Assembly: GCF_028807635.1 (NCBI RefSeq)
Contig: NZ_JARBAX010000001.1
Location: forward strand, 3,638,501-3,702,500
Reading direction: 5' to 3'
Length of the DNA: 64,000 nt
Source: Streptomyces spiramyceticus
GTDB taxonomy: Bacteria > Actinomycetota > Actinomycetes > Streptomycetales > Streptomycetaceae
In this document: positions 45,617-55,689 of the stretch, one piece after another
How the letters are laid out: each line of letters begins with the position of its first letter
How positions within the stretch are numbered: the first letter of the stretch is position 1
The notes under the pieces: generated by a model
Databases searched by the model: none
Told to the model about the DNA's origin: nothing
Seen by the model: only the letters and a program-made list of their open reading frames with translations
Translations under genes and position numbers: made by a program

Positions 45617-47332
45617 GTGACAAGCAGCAGGCTGGAACCCCCCACGCACACCACCGGCGCACCCCGGGCGCACAGTCGTGCGCCCCGGCCGACGCTTGTG
45701 CAGACACCGCCCGCGCGTTACGAGCCGTATCTGGACGGTCTGTTCACCTATTGCCTGTCCGTCCTCTGCGACCACGACGCGGCGACCGCGGTGCTCGGCG
45801 GCGTACTGGCCATCTCCGAACGCCATTACGGCCGTTGTCCGGCCCGGGAGCCGGAGCGCAAGGCGTGGCTGTACGCGCTGGCGCGCTGGGCCTGTCTGCG
45901 CAGGCTCGCCGAGCAGAAGCGGCGCCGGCAGGGGGCACACACGGGGCATCGCCCCCCCGCCGCTGCCCCCGGTCCAGTGGCCGACGTGCCCGAGGAGACG
46001 GCCGAGCGCAGGCGGCGCGAACTGTCCCTGCTGGCCTGGCCCGAGGCCGCCGGCACCACCCCGGAGCAGCGCGACGCCCTGGAGCTCGCCGTACGCCACC
46101 GGCTCGGCCCGCGTGAGGTCGCCGCGGTCCTGGGCATGGAGTACCCGGCGGCCCGCGAACTGCTGGCCGCGGCGGCCTGCGAGGTCGAGCGGACCCGGGC
46201 CGCACTCACCGTGGTCGAGAGCGGCGGCTGCCCGATCGTCGCCCGGCTGACCGGCGACAACCAGGTACTGCTGGGCGCGGCCCTGCGGCGCGAGCTCGTA
46301 CGGCACGTGGACGACTGCCCGCGCTGCCGTCGCGCCGCCGAGCGGGCCGAGGCGGGCGGTCCGTGGCCGGGTACCGTCGCCGCGCCTGCCGCGCTGCCGG
46401 TGGTGGAGGCGCCCCGGGCGGCGGCGTACGTGGCGATGACGAGCGCACCGAGGGCGCGCGGGACCGGGCCGAGGTTCGACCGCGACGGTTTCCCGCTGGA
46501 CCCCAAGGACCACGCGGCGCGGCGCGACCGGCTGCGGACCAGGGCGCTCACGACGACGGTGGTGGCGACGGTCGTCGCCGCCCCCGTGTTCGCGCTCTGG
46601 GCGGCGTACCGGGGAGCGCCGCTCACCGGCGAGAGCGAGGGCGGTGCGACGGTCACCGCGAGCGAGGCGGACGGGCCCGGCGGCCTGGACGGCGACATGA
46701 AGGACGGCCGCGACGGCTCCGCGTACGACGCCTACGAAAACGCGGGCAACGCCCGCACGACCCCCGACACGCGTTTCACCGAGGGCAGCCGGTCGCCGGA
46801 CGTATCGGTCGAGGTCATCGGCGGCGGTACGCCGATGCCGGGCACGGACCAGTCCGGGCCGGCGCGGCTGTCGGTGGAGGCGCGCGCGGCGGGCAGCACG
46901 ACGGTGGTCACGCTCCGGGCGACGGGCGGGAGCGAGCGGGTTGCGTGGTCGGCGTGGACGGACGTGCCCTGGCTCTACCTGAGCCAGTCGACGGGCACGC
47001 TGGCTCCCGGAGAATCGATCACCCTGTACGTGTCCGTGGACCATGAGCGGGAGCCGGCCGGGCGGTGGCGGGCGCGGATCGGCGTGAACCCGTCGGGTGC
47101 GGTGATCGCGGTGCACGGGCAGGGCCGCCCTCGCCCGAAGCCCCCGTCGCCGCCGTCGACACCGCCACCCTCCCAGCACCCCACGACGCCGCCCGCGTCC
47201 CCGTCCCCGACACCCACGGCCCCGACGACACCCCCGCCGTCCCCGACGCCTGCGCCGACGGACCCGACGACGCCGCCACCGTCGGAGGACCCGACCCCGA
47301 CGGAGTCGACATCGCAGCCGGCGCCGGGCTGA
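45617..47332 (+). CDS. Degenerate sigma factor fused to anti-sigma zinc motif, membrane helix and BACON-like extracellular domain
   Basis: GTG 45617 gives 571 residues. Residues 34-100 follow the sigma-70 region 2 layout (YEPYLDGLFTYCLSVL, AWLYALARWACLRRLAEQKRRR) but lack the acidic A-E-D-L core; residues 146-195 resemble region 4 (TTPEQRDALELAVRHRLGPREVAAVLGMEYPAARELL). Residues 230-237 give H-V-D-D-C-P-R-C, the HxxxCxxC signature of zinc-containing anti-sigma factors. A membrane helix is at about 311-329. The outside part has a BACON-like beta domain (about 400-480; WTDVPWLYLSQSTGTLAPGESITLYVSVD) and a Pro/Thr-rich stalk of more than 70 residues, probably glycosylated or wall-spanning. It is divergent from radA. 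Whether it still binds RNA polymerase is unknown. Confidence 0.8.
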   Translation: MTSSRLEPPTHTTGAPRAHSRAPRPTLVQTPPARYEPYLDGLFTYCLSVLCDHDAATAVLGGVLAISERHYGRCPAREPERKAWLYALARWACLRRLAEQKRRRQGAHTGHRPPAAAPGPVADVPEETAERRRRELSLLAWPEAAGTTPEQRDALELAVRHRLGPREVAAVLGMEYPAARELLAAAACEVERTRAALTVVESGGCPIVARLTGDNQVLLGAALRRELVRHVDDCPRCRRAAERAEAGGPWPGTVAAPAALPVVEAPRAAAYVAMTSAPRARGTGPRFDRDGFPLDPKDHAARRDRLRTRALTTTVVATVVAAPVFALWAAYRGAPLTGESEGGATVTASEADGPGGLDGDMKDGRDGSAYDAYENAGNARTTPDTRFTEGSRSPDVSVEVIGGGTPMPGTDQSGPARLSVEARAAGSTTVVTLRATGGSERVAWSAWTDVPWLYLSQSTGTLAPGESITLYVSVDHEREPAGRWRARIGVNPSGAVIAVHGQGRPRPKPPSPPSTPPPSQHPTTPPASPSPTPTAPTTPPPSPTPAPTDPTTPPPSEDPTPTESTSQPAPG

Positions 47333-47340
47333 GGGCGGTT

Positions 47341-47385
47341 TGTTCCCCGACCGCGCGGGGAGGGGAACAGCGCCGCAGGCAACCC
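47341..47385. repeat. Dispersed intergenic repeat copy 2 with hairpin
   Basis: TGTTCCCC (47341-47348) pairs with GGGGAACA (47362-47369). The segment 47362-47385 is the reverse complement of 10307-10329 apart from a one-base indel. It lies between convergent genes and could terminate both transcripts. The rest of the 155-bp gap shows nothing else. Confidence 0.65.
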
Positions 47386-47487
47386 GCACGCACCACCGCG
47401 CTCCGCCCACGCCCCCGGTGGACGGAGTCCACCGCAGCCGGTCGAAGCCCGGAAGGCCCGCCAGGGCCGAGCGGTGCGAGAGCGGCG

Positions 47488-48378
47488 TTAAGAGGGGTCG
47501 GCCGGATGCGGAGCCATCGGAAGCAGCGACGACAGTCGCTCCTTGCACAGCTCCACCAGCCGCCCGTAAGCCTCCTTGCCCATGAGCTCCGTGAGCTCCG
47601 GCGCGTACGAGACGTACACCGGCTCCCCCGCCCCGTGCGCCGACGTCGCCGACGTGCACCACCAGTGCAGGTCGTGGCCGCCCGCCCCCCAGCCCCGCCG
47701 GTCGTACTCGCCGATCGAGATCTGCAGGATGCGCGTGTCGTCGGGGCGGTCGATCCAGTCGTACGTACGCCGGACCGGCAGCTGCCAGCACACGTCCGGC
47801 TTCGTCTCCAGCGGCTCCTTGCCCTCCTTCAGGGCGAGGATGTGCAGCGAGCAGCCCGCGCCGCCCGCGAAACCCGGGCGGTTCTGGAAGATGCAGGAGC
47901 CGTCCCAGCGGCGCGTCTGGCGTTCGCCGTCTTCGTCGGTCTGGGTCCAGCCCGACTCCGTACCGACGTCGTGGAACTGCCACACATCCGGCGTGAGGCG
48001 TGCCACATGGCCCGCGACCCGCTTTTCGTCGTCCTCGTCGGAGAAGTGCGCGCCCAGCGTGCAGCAGCCGTCGTCCGCACGGCCCGCCTGGATGCCCTGG
48101 CAGCCGCTGCCGAAGATGCAGCTCCAGCGCGATGTCAGCCACGTCAGGTCGCAGCGGAAGATCTGTTCGTCGTCGGCGGGATCGGGGAACTCCACCCAGG
48201 CGCGGGCGAAGTCCAGCCCGCCCCGCTCGTCGTCCCGGACATCTCGGACGACCGGAATGTTCGGGGCAGTACGGACATCCTGAGCCGCCTCGACGGCCTC
48301 GGCCGACGCGGTGGTCTTCGTCTTCTTCTTCGGCTGCTTCGTGGCTTTGCCCGGCTTCGCCTTTTTCGTCTTCGGCAC
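47488..48378 (-). CDS. Conserved cysteine-rich actinobacterial protein
   Basis: A 296-residue protein starting at GTG 48378. A Lys-rich N-terminus ([19 protein letters not shown]) precedes a compact domain with many conserved cysteines: [50 protein letters not shown] and HWWCTS. The spacing suggests a metal or Fe-S site, similar in idea to YkgJ/DUF3109-type zinc- or iron-binding domains, but I cannot assign it firmly. It is divergent from the Ppx/GppA gene with only 41 bp between. Confidence 0.75.
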   Translation of the reverse strand: MPKTKKAKPGKATKQPKKKTKTTASAEAVEAAQDVRTAPNIPVVRDVRDDERGGLDFARAWVEFPDPADDEQIFRCDLTWLTSRWSCIFGSGCQGIQAGRADDGCCTLGAHFSDEDDEKRVAGHVARLTPDVWQFHDVGTESGWTQTDEDGERQTRRWDGSCIFQNRPGFAGGAGCSLHILALKEGKEPLETKPDVCWQLPVRRTYDWIDRPDDTRILQISIGEYDRRGWGAGGHDLHWWCTSATSAHGAGEPVYVSYAPELTELMGKEAYGRLVELCKERLSSLLPMAPHPADPS

Positions 48379-48419
48379 GAGGGCAAGGGTAAGCGCGCAG
48401 CCGCAGTAGCGTTCCGCAT

Positions 48420-49352
48420 ATGAGACTCGGAGTCCTCGACGTGGGTTCGAACACGGTTCATCTGCTGGTGGTCGACGCCCACCCCGGCGCCCGCCCCCTG
48501 CCCGCCCACTCGCACAAGGCCGAGCTTCGCCTCGCCGAACTTCTCGACGCGGACGGAGCCATCGGCGCCGAGGGCATCGACCGCCTCGTCGCCACGGTCG
48601 GCGACGCCCTCCAGGCCGCCGAGGACAAGGGCTGCGAGGACGTTCTGCCCTTCGCCACCTCCGCCGTGCGCGAGGCGAGCAACGCCGACGAGGTGCTGGC
48701 CAGGGTCAGGCGCGAGACCGGTGTCGATCTTCAGGTGCTCAGCGGCGACGACGAGGCGCGGCTCACATTTCTCGCCGCACGCCGCTGGTTCGGCTGGTCG
48801 GCCGGGAAGCTGCTGGTCCTGGACATCGGCGGCGGGTCGCTGGAGATCGCGTACGGGATCGACGAGGAGCCCGACGCCGTGGTGTCGCTGCCGCTCGGGG
48901 CGGGCCGCCTGACCGCGGGCTGGCTGCCGGGCGATCCGCCCGACCCGCAGGACGTGAAGGCGCTGCGTCGCCATGTACGCGCCCAGATCGCCCGTACGGT
49001 CGGCGAATTCAGCCGCTTCGGCACTCCCGACCACGTCGTGGCGACCTCCAAGACCTTCAAGCAGCTGGCGCGCATCGCCGGGGCGGCACGCTCCGGCGAG
49101 GGGCAGTACGTACAGCGGGATCTGAGTCGCAAATCACTGGAGGAGTGGGTGCCGAAGCTGGCCGCGATGCCCGCCGTCCAGCGTGCCGCCCTGCCCGGCG
49201 TCTCGGACGCACGCGCCGCGCAACTGCTGGCAGGGGCCCTGGTCGCGGAGGGCGCGATGGACCTTTTCGGGGTCGACGAGCTGGAAATCTGCCCGTGGGC
49301 GCTGCGCGAAGGCGTCATCCTGCGGCGCCTGGACCACATGCCGACGACGTGA
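48420..49352 (+). CDS. Ppx/GppA-family phosphatase (exopolyphosphatase-like)
   Basis: A 310-residue ASKHA-fold enzyme that hydrolyses polyphosphate or (p)ppGpp-type nucleotides. Phosphate 1 motif is [17 protein letters not shown] at the N-terminus; [35 protein letters not shown] and the phosphate 2 motif [16 protein letters not shown] follow. It has the short two-domain form without the C-terminal HD domain of E. coli Ppx. ATG 48420. Substrate choice between polyP and pppGpp cannot be decided here. Confidence 0.92.
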   Translation: MRLGVLDVGSNTVHLLVVDAHPGARPLPAHSHKAELRLAELLDADGAIGAEGIDRLVATVGDALQAAEDKGCEDVLPFATSAVREASNADEVLARVRRETGVDLQVLSGDDEARLTFLAARRWFGWSAGKLLVLDIGGGSLEIAYGIDEEPDAVVSLPLGAGRLTAGWLPGDPPDPQDVKALRRHVRAQIARTVGEFSRFGTPDHVVATSKTFKQLARIAGAARSGEGQYVQRDLSRKSLEEWVPKLAAMPAVQRAALPGVSDARAAQLLAGALVAEGAMDLFGVDELEICPWALREGVILRRLDHMPTT

Positions 49353-49478
49353 CGTCATGGTGACGGCGACACCATGACGCACTTCATGACGAACACGCCG
49401 ACGATCACGACAAGGAACACGACAACGACGCGCTGACCGCCTGACACCCACCCGGGGGCGGCCCGTACGCTGTCCCTC

Positions 49479-50297
49479 GTGGCAGATCCAGTGGTGCGCA
49501 TCCCGGATGCGAAGGTCGCACTGTCCACGGCGTCCGTGTATCCGGAGTCGACGGCGACGGCCTTCGAGATCGCGGCACGCCTCGGCTACGACGGCGTCGA
49601 GATCATGGTGTGGACGGACCCCGTCAGCCAGGACATCGAGGCGCTGCGCAGACTCTCCGACTACCACGGCGTGCCGATCCTGGCCGTCCACGCGCCCTGT
49701 CTGCTCATCACGCAGCGCGTCTGGTCCACGGACCCGTGGGCGAAGCTCCAGCGGGCGCAGGCGGCCGCCGAGAAGCTCGGTGCGTCGGCCGTGGTCGTAC
49801 ACCCGCCCTTCCGCTGGCAGCGGCAGTACGCCCGCGATTTCGTCACCGGGATCTGGCGCATGGCGAACGAGACGGACGTCCGCTTCGCCGTCGAGAACAT
49901 GTACCCCTGGCGCTACAAGGACCGCGAGATGCTGGCGTACGCCCCCGAGTGGGACGTGACCAAGGACGACTACCGGCACTTCACCGTCGACCTGTCGCAC
50001 ACCGCGACCGCCCGTACCGACACCCTCGCCATGATCGACCGTATGGGCGACCGTCTCGGCCACGTCCACCTCGCGGACGGCAAGGGCTCGGCGAAGGACG
50101 AGCACCTGGTGCCGGGGCGCGGCAACCAGCCCTGCGCCCAAGTCCTGGAGCGGCTCGCGGGCAGCGGCTTCGACGGCCATGTCGTCATCGAGGTCAACAC
50201 CCGGCGGGCGATGTCCTCGGCCGAACGGGAGGCCGACCTCGCCGAGGCCCTCGCCTTCACCCGTCTGCACCTCGCGTCCCGGGTGCCCCAGCAGTGA
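49479..50297 (+). CDS. Sugar phosphate isomerase/epimerase (xylose-isomerase-like TIM barrel)
   Basis: A 272-residue AP-endonuclease-2-superfamily protein starting at GTG 49479. Barrel landmarks are [89 protein letters not shown] and VVIEVNTR, with the metal-binding Glu/His pattern of IolE/xylose isomerases. It overlaps the following TetR gene by 4 bp, so the two are co-expressed. The substrate is unknown. Confidence 0.88.
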   Translation: MADPVVRIPDAKVALSTASVYPESTATAFEIAARLGYDGVEIMVWTDPVSQDIEALRRLSDYHGVPILAVHAPCLLITQRVWSTDPWAKLQRAQAAAEKLGASAVVVHPPFRWQRQYARDFVTGIWRMANETDVRFAVENMYPWRYKDREMLAYAPEWDVTKDDYRHFTVDLSHTATARTDTLAMIDRMGDRLGHVHLADGKGSAKDEHLVPGRGNQPCAQVLERLAGSGFDGHVVIEVNTRRAMSSAEREADLAEALAFTRLHLASRVPQQ

Positions 50298-50905
50298 GCG
50301 ACGCGGCGCCGCGACGGCGCGGCCGCCCACGCCGTTCGCCGGACGACGCGGGGCCGGGAGCGCGCGAGCGGATCCTCCAGGCAGCCCGCGACGAATTCGC
50401 CGAGCGCGGCTACGACAAGACGTCCGTGCGCGGCATCGCGAAGGCGGCGGGCGTCGACGCGGCGCTCGTCCACCACTACTTCGGCACGAAGGACGACGTC
50501 TTCGCCGCCGCCATCGAGATGTCCTTCGAGCCCGCGCTGGTGTTGCCCGCTGTCCTCGGCCAGGGCAAGGACGGCATCGGGGAGCGGCTGGCCCGCTACT
50601 TCATCGGCGTATGGGAGAACCCGGCGACCAGGGCGCCGCTGCTCGCGGTCGTCCGGTCGGCGCTGACGAACGAGACGGCGGCGAAGGTGCTGCGTACGTT
50701 CGTACTGCGCCGTCTGCTCGAACGGATCGCAGCGGAGCTCGACGTGCCGGATCCGACCTTCCGGGCGGAGCTCGCCGCCTCGCACATGGTGGGCATCGCG
50801 ATTCTGCGGTACGTCATCAAGGCGGAGCCGCTGGCGTCGGTGGACCCGGAGAAGATCATCGAGATGGTGGCGCCGACGCTCCAGCGGTATCTCACCGAGG
50901 CGTGA
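50294..50905 (+). CDS. TetR-family regulator co-transcribed with the isomerase
   Basis: GTG 50294 overlaps the isomerase stop (GTGA) and gives 203 residues. After a basic tail ([12 protein letters not shown]) comes the helix-turn-helix [48 protein letters not shown], then a TetR_C helical domain ([18 protein letters not shown]). Translational coupling to the sugar isomerase is unusual for a repressor and suggests it controls its own operon or a distant target. The ligand is unknown. Confidence 0.92.
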   Translation: MSDAAPRRRGRPRRSPDDAGPGARERILQAARDEFAERGYDKTSVRGIAKAAGVDAALVHHYFGTKDDVFAAAIEMSFEPALVLPAVLGQGKDGIGERLARYFIGVWENPATRAPLLAVVRSALTNETAAKVLRTFVLRRLLERIAAELDVPDPTFRAELAASHMVGIAILRYVIKAEPLASVDPEKIIEMVAPTLQRYLTEA

Positions 50906-51009
50906 CCGAAGGCTGAGCAGGCCGTCCCGGATACCGGACATGCTGTCCAGATCCTGGATCCGAGGCGTACGCTCGGAGTAAGTCTCATCTGCCTAAGGAG
51001 CGAGCGACG

Positions 51010-52860
51010 ATGCCCGAGCTGAGGTCCCGCACAGTCACCCACGGCCGCAACATGGCGGGCGCGCGCGCCCTTATGCGGGCGTCGGGCGTAGCGAGCGGTG
51101 ACATCGGCAAGCCGATCATCGCTGTCGCCAACTCGTTCACCGAGTTCGTCCCCGGGCACACGCACCTCGCACCGGTCGGCCGGATCGTGAGTGACGCGAT
51201 CCTGGCGGCGGGCGCCGTGCCGCGCGAGTTCAACACGATCGCGGTCGACGACGGCATTGCGATGGGCCACGCCGGAATGCTGTACTCGCTGCCCTCCCGC
51301 GACCTGATCGCGGACAGCGTCGAGTACATGGTCGAGGCGCACTGCGCCGACGCGCTGATCTGCATCTCCAACTGCGACAAGATCACGCCGGGCATGCTGA
51401 TGGCCGCACTGCGCCTCAACATCCCGGTCGTCTTCGTCTCCGGCGGCCCGATGGAGGCCGGTCAGGCCACCCTCGTCGACGGCACGGTCCGCAAGCTCGA
51501 CCTGATCGACGCTATGGTGGACGCGGCGAACGACTCCGTGTCCGACGCCGACGTGCTCCGTATCGAGGAGAACGCCTGCCCGACCTGCGGCTCGTGTTCC
51601 GGCATGTTCACCGCCAACTCGATGAACTGCCTGACCGAGGCCATCGGCCTCTCCCTGCCGGGCAACGGCTCGGTGCTCGCCACGCACACCGCCCGCAAGG
51701 GGCTGTACGAGGACGCGGCCCGTACGGTCGTCGAGATCACCAAGCGCTACTACGAGCAGGACGACGAGTCGGTCCTGCCGCGCAACATCGCCACCCGCGC
51801 GGCCTTCGACAACGCCATGGCCCTCGACATCGCCATGGGCGGCTCGACCAACACGATCCTGCACCTGCTGGCCGCCGCACAGGAGGCCGGGCTCGACTAC
51901 GACCTCAAGGACATCGACGCGGTCTCGCGCCGGGTGCCCTGCCTGTCCAAGGTCGCGCCGAACGTCGCCCCCGGCGGCACGTACTACATGGAAGACATCC
52001 ACCGCGCCGGCGGCATCCCCGCCATCCTCGGTGAGCTCTACCGCGCAGGCATGCTGAACGAGGACGTCCACACCGTCCACTCGCCCGGCATCAAGGAGTG
52101 GCTGGAGGCCTGGGACGTGCGCGGCGGCTCCCCGTCCGCCGAGGCCGTCGAGCTGTGGCACGCGGCGCCCGGATGCGTCCGGTCGGCGACCGCGTTCTCC
52201 CAGTCGGAGCGCTGGGACACCCTCGACACGGACGCGGCGGGCGGCTGCATCCGTGACGCGGAGCACGCGTACTCGAAGGACGGCGGACTGGCCGTCCTCA
52301 AGGGCAATCTTGCCGAGGACGGCTGTGTCGTGAAGACGGCCGGTGTCGACGAGTCGATCTGGACCTTCGAGGGACCGGCCGTCGTCTGCGAGTCGCAGGA
52401 CGAGGCCGTCGACAAGATCCTCCGTAAGGAGATCAAGGAGGGCGACGTCGTCGTCATCCGTTACGAGGGCCCGCGCGGCGGCCCCGGCATGCAGGAGATG
52501 CTCTACCCGACGTCCTTCCTGAAGGGCCGCGGTCTCGGCAAGGTCTGCGCGCTGGTGACGGACGGCCGGTTCTCCGGCGGTACGTCGGGCCTGTCCATCG
52601 GCCACGCCTCGCCCGAGGCGGCCTCGGGCGGCACGATCGCGCTCGTCGAGGACGGCGACCGCATCCGTATCGACATCCCGAACCGTTCGATCGAACTCCT
52701 CGTCTCCGACGAGGAACTGGCGGCCCGTCGCGAGGCTCTGAACGGTGTGTACGCGCCGAAGAACCGCGACCGTCAGGTGTCGGCCGCTCTGCGGGCGTAC
52801 GCGGCGATGGCGACCAGCGCGGACAAGGGCGCGGTGCGCGACGTCTCGATGCTCGGCTAG
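51010..52860 (+). CDS. ilvD: Dihydroxy-acid dehydratase
   Basis: Fourth enzyme of valine and isoleucine synthesis, dehydrating 2,3-dihydroxy acids to 2-oxo acids. A 616-residue protein starting at ATG 51010 after AAGGAGCGAG. Iron-sulfur ligands are visible at [11 protein letters not shown] (Cys122) and the CPTCGSC cluster (190-196); other marks are [28 protein letters not shown] and the C-terminal [23 protein letters not shown]. It is monocistronic with a strong terminator downstream. Confidence 0.98.
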   Translation: MPELRSRTVTHGRNMAGARALMRASGVASGDIGKPIIAVANSFTEFVPGHTHLAPVGRIVSDAILAAGAVPREFNTIAVDDGIAMGHAGMLYSLPSRDLIADSVEYMVEAHCADALICISNCDKITPGMLMAALRLNIPVVFVSGGPMEAGQATLVDGTVRKLDLIDAMVDAANDSVSDADVLRIEENACPTCGSCSGMFTANSMNCLTEAIGLSLPGNGSVLATHTARKGLYEDAARTVVEITKRYYEQDDESVLPRNIATRAAFDNAMALDIAMGGSTNTILHLLAAAQEAGLDYDLKDIDAVSRRVPCLSKVAPNVAPGGTYYMEDIHRAGGIPAILGELYRAGMLNEDVHTVHSPGIKEWLEAWDVRGGSPSAEAVELWHAAPGCVRSATAFSQSERWDTLDTDAAGGCIRDAEHAYSKDGGLAVLKGNLAEDGCVVKTAGVDESIWTFEGPAVVCESQDEAVDKILRKEIKEGDVVVIRYEGPRGGPGMQEMLYPTSFLKGRGLGKVCALVTDGRFSGGTSGLSIGHASPEAASGGTIALVEDGDRIRIDIPNRSIELLVSDEELAARREALNGVYAPKNRDRQVSAALRAYAAMATSADKGAVRDVSMLG

Positions 52861-52923
52861 GGGGACACCCCCTAGGGCTCGATGCTCGGCCAGGGCCGGG
52901 ACTTTCTTGCTGGGACGTTTTTG

Positions 52924-52958
52924 AAGGGAGGGACGGGTGCGAAGCCCGTCCCTCCCTT
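52924..52958 (+). terminator. 14-bp stem terminator after ilvD
   Basis: AAGGGAGGGACGGG (52924-52937) pairs perfectly with CCCGTCCCTCCCTT (52945-52958) around TGCGAAG, followed by TTCTTG. It lies between ilvD and the convergent kinase gene and may serve both. Confidence 0.88.
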
Positions 52959-52998
52959 TCTTGCTGTTCACCGGCACTGCTGTTCACCGGCTCTTGCT

Positions 52999-55206
52999 TC
53001 ACCAGCGCGCCGGGTCTCCGTCGTCCACGGCGAAGACCGACCCGTCGGGCGCGGTCGCGAAGACCTTGCCCGCGGCCGCAGTCGGGGCAGGCAGGGTGGT
53101 GGCGAAGGTGTCGGGCGCCTCGGCCATACGGGGCCTTGTCTGGCCGAGCAGCCTTCCGTCGGCGGCGTCCACCGCCAGCAGCCGCCCGTCGGCCGCCGTC
53201 AGGTAGACACGGCCGGCGGTCGCGACCGGCCGTGATGCGTGGCTGACCGATGTCTCGAGCCGCCACTGCTGAGCCTGCTGTGCACTCGCGGTGCGGCGGG
53301 TGTCCACGGCGACGAGGGAGCCGCCTGCGCCGAAGATGTACGCCGTGTCGCCGCGTACAGCCGCCTGCGCCTGGTCGACGGGCGCCAGAAGGGGGATGCG
53401 GCGGGCGGTACGGGCCGTGGTGTCGAGGCGTACGACAGCGCGGGTGAGGCTGGCGGTGTCGTAGGACAGCAGGAACAGCGACCCGTCGGACGCGCCGACG
53501 GGAGTGAGCATCCCGTTCAGGCGCTGCGTCCAGAGCGCGGAGCCGTTGTCGGGGTCGACCGCGACGACTGTGCTCGTCGTGCCGTCCGCCGAGGGGGTGA
53601 CGGCGAAGACGGGACCCTTGTGGCGGGGCGACGACGACATCCACTGGGTGCCGGGTACGCCGTGGCGCCGGGTCCAGCGCGTTTTCCCCGTGGCGCTGTT
53701 GACGGCTTCCTCTGTCCCGTCCGCGGTCACGAGGAGAACCGACTTCCGGGTGTGCAGGACGACGGGGTGGGCGGACGCGTCGACGCTCCAACGGGCATCG
53801 CCGGACTTCGGATCGAGAGCCTCCAGGCGTTCCCCGCCGGGTGCCACCACATGCAGCAGCCCTCCGGAGAGTACGGGCGCGGTGTCGTCCCAGGCCGGCT
53901 CGGAGGGGGCGCCGGTCTTCTTCGACCAGGCGACGGTGCCGTCGGCGGCGTTCAGGCGGGAGGCGCTGATGCCGGGGGCGTTGCAGTAGAGGGAGCTGTC
54001 CGCGTACGAACAGGAGGCGGCACTGCTCGCGCCGCCACCGCCGCCCTGAAGGGAGACCTGCCAGGGCCGCGAGCCTTCGCCGGTCCCGGACCTCTGCGCG
54101 GCGGGGGAGGGGTCGGGGTGGCGGCCGTCGTCGGCGGTCAGGGCGCGTACGCCGAACGCCCCGCCCACGACAAGGGATGCCAGCGCGACGGCGAGGACGG
54201 CCCGCCGGACGACGCGCCGACGGATACGCACGGGGCTGCCCGGCTGCGGCGCCGCCTCCCGCTGAGCTTCCACCTCACTCCGCTGTACCGGCACTCTCTC
54301 CGGCCCCCTCACCGTCCCCTCCACCCGGCTGGGCGTCCGCTGCGCGGGTATGAAGGCCTGGGTGTCGTCTCCGGTCCGGTACGCGGCGGAGCGCAGCGCC
54401 GTCATCAGCGCGTCCGGGGTGGGCCGGTCGGCGGGGTCCTTCGCGAGGCAGCGGGCGAAGAGCGGGGCGAGGGCCTCCGGTACGCCCGTCAGGTCCGGCT
54501 CGTCATGGACCACCTGGTACGCCACGATGTACGGGCTGTCGGAGTCGAACGGCCCGCTGCCGGTCGCCGCGTGAACGAGTACGGAGCCCATCGCGAACAC
54601 ATCGGCGGCGGGGCCGACTTCGCGCGGACGCTGGAACTGCTCGGGCGCCATGAAGGGCGGCGTACCGATCAGCTTGCCCGTTTCCGTACGCAGATCGCTG
54701 TCCGACGGCCGGGAGATGCCGAAGTCGATGACCTTGGGCCCGTCGGCGGCCAGCAGCACATTGCTCGGCTTGAGATCGCGGTGCACCACACCGGCGCGGT
54801 GGATGTCGCGCAGCGACTCGGCGAGTCCGGCGCCGAGCCTCAGCAACTCCTCGGTGCCCAACGGGCCGTTCCGTTTGACGCGCTCGGCGAGGGTCGGCCC
54901 CTCGATGAAGAGAGTGGCCATCCAGGGGCGTTCGGCGTCGGTGTCGGCGTCCACGACGGGCGCGGTGAAGGCACCGCTCACCCGGCGGGCAGCGGCGACC
55001 TCTTGCCTGAAGCGGGCCCGGAACTCGGGATCTGTGGCGAAGTCGGCGTGCACCACCTTGACGGCAAGCCGCAACCCCGAGGCGGACGTAGCCAGATGGA
55101 CGACGCCCATGCCGCCCGAGCCCAGCACCGACTCCAGCCGATACTGCCCGGCATATTCCGGATGCTCCGCTTCCGGTCCTGTCCCGGTTCTGCGCAGCGG
55201 CGGCAT
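52999..55206 (-). CDS. Membrane Ser/Thr protein kinase with PQQ-like beta-propeller sensor
   Basis: A 735-residue Hanks-type kinase, ATG 55206. The catalytic domain (about 22-275) has the glycine loop LGSGGMGVVHLA, Lys50, HRDLKPSN (142-149), DFG (161-163) and GTPPFMAPEQF. A juxtamembrane linker leads to one membrane helix (335-355). The extracellular half (about 380-735) has repeating blades of the PQQ-binding-like propeller (DGTVAWSKKTGAPSEP, DPKSGDARWSVDA, DPDNGSALWTQRLNG, AADGRLLAVDAADGRLLGQTRP). Such propellers probably bind ligands or wall material rather than PQQ. It is divergent from a small SH3b protein gene. Substrates are unknown. Confidence 0.94.
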   Translation of the reverse strand: MPPLRRTGTGPEAEHPEYAGQYRLESVLGSGGMGVVHLATSASGLRLAVKVVHADFATDPEFRARFRQEVAAARRVSGAFTAPVVDADTDAERPWMATLFIEGPTLAERVKRNGPLGTEELLRLGAGLAESLRDIHRAGVVHRDLKPSNVLLAADGPKVIDFGISRPSDSDLRTETGKLIGTPPFMAPEQFQRPREVGPAADVFAMGSVLVHAATGSGPFDSDSPYIVAYQVVHDEPDLTGVPEALAPLFARCLAKDPADRPTPDALMTALRSAAYRTGDDTQAFIPAQRTPSRVEGTVRGPERVPVQRSEVEAQREAAPQPGSPVRIRRRVVRRAVLAVALASLVVGGAFGVRALTADDGRHPDPSPAAQRSGTGEGSRPWQVSLQGGGGGASSAASCSYADSSLYCNAPGISASRLNAADGTVAWSKKTGAPSEPAWDDTAPVLSGGLLHVVAPGGERLEALDPKSGDARWSVDASAHPVVLHTRKSVLLVTADGTEEAVNSATGKTRWTRRHGVPGTQWMSSSPRHKGPVFAVTPSADGTTSTVVAVDPDNGSALWTQRLNGMLTPVGASDGSLFLLSYDTASLTRAVVRLDTTARTARRIPLLAPVDQAQAAVRGDTAYIFGAGGSLVAVDTRRTASAQQAQQWRLETSVSHASRPVATAGRVYLTAADGRLLAVDAADGRLLGQTRPRMAEAPDTFATTLPAPTAAAGKVFATAPDGSVFAVDDGDPARW

Positions 55207-55334
55207 CGTCCACCCCCGTGTGTGTTCGTCCGCAAGCGCGACGCACGGAGCCTAGTCGATGATGCGTGCGATGTCGGTGCGGGTTGCTAGCCTGCGCGGC
55301 GTACGGAGAACGAACATCAACGGGGGAGACCGAA

Positions 55335-55661
55335 ATGGCCACAGAAGAGACCACAGAAGAGACCACAAAGCCCGCGCAGACCGCCGAGGCGACGGCGACG
55401 GCAGGCACGCTGGCGGTCCGGTACCCGGTGGCACCGGGCTACAGGGTGAACGTCCGAAGCGGCCCGGGCACGAACTACAGGATCGTGAAGGTCCTCCCGT
55501 ACGGCGCCACTGTGCCGATCAACTGCCAGTGCCCCGGCACGTGGGTGACCGGCCCGTACGGCACGACAAATCTCTGGTCCAACATCGCGAGCGGCCAGTT
55601 CGTCTCGGACGCGTACATCAAGACGGGCAGCGACGGTTACGTGGCACCGCGCTGCTCCTGA
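55335..55661 (+). CDS. Small bacterial SH3-domain protein without signal peptide
   Basis: ATG 55335 after GGGGGAGACCGAA gives 108 residues. The first 33 residues are Thr/Glu/Ala-rich and disordered (ATEETTEETTKPAQTAEATAT), followed by an SH3_3 domain (GYRVNVRSGPGTNYRIVKVLPYGATV, then CQCPGTWV, TTNLWSNIASGQFVSDAYIKTG). SH3b domains usually bind wall peptides outside the cell, yet no secretion signal is present from this start; a longer upstream start (55266) contains a short Cys/Leu stretch but is unconvincing. It lies between the kinase gene and a small membrane protein gene. Confidence 0.8.
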   Translation: MATEETTEETTKPAQTAEATATAGTLAVRYPVAPGYRVNVRSGPGTNYRIVKVLPYGATVPINCQCPGTWVTGPYGTTNLWSNIASGQFVSDAYIKTGSDGYVAPRCS

Positions 55662-55689
55662 CGCGCGGGCGCAGGGGATAATCGCCCGC

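Noticed and set aside
45248..48454. Very long minus-strand open frame across the sigma-like gene and beyond
   Set aside because: It spans the ends of three clearly supported genes on both strands and has the Arg/Ala/Gly pattern of shadow frames.
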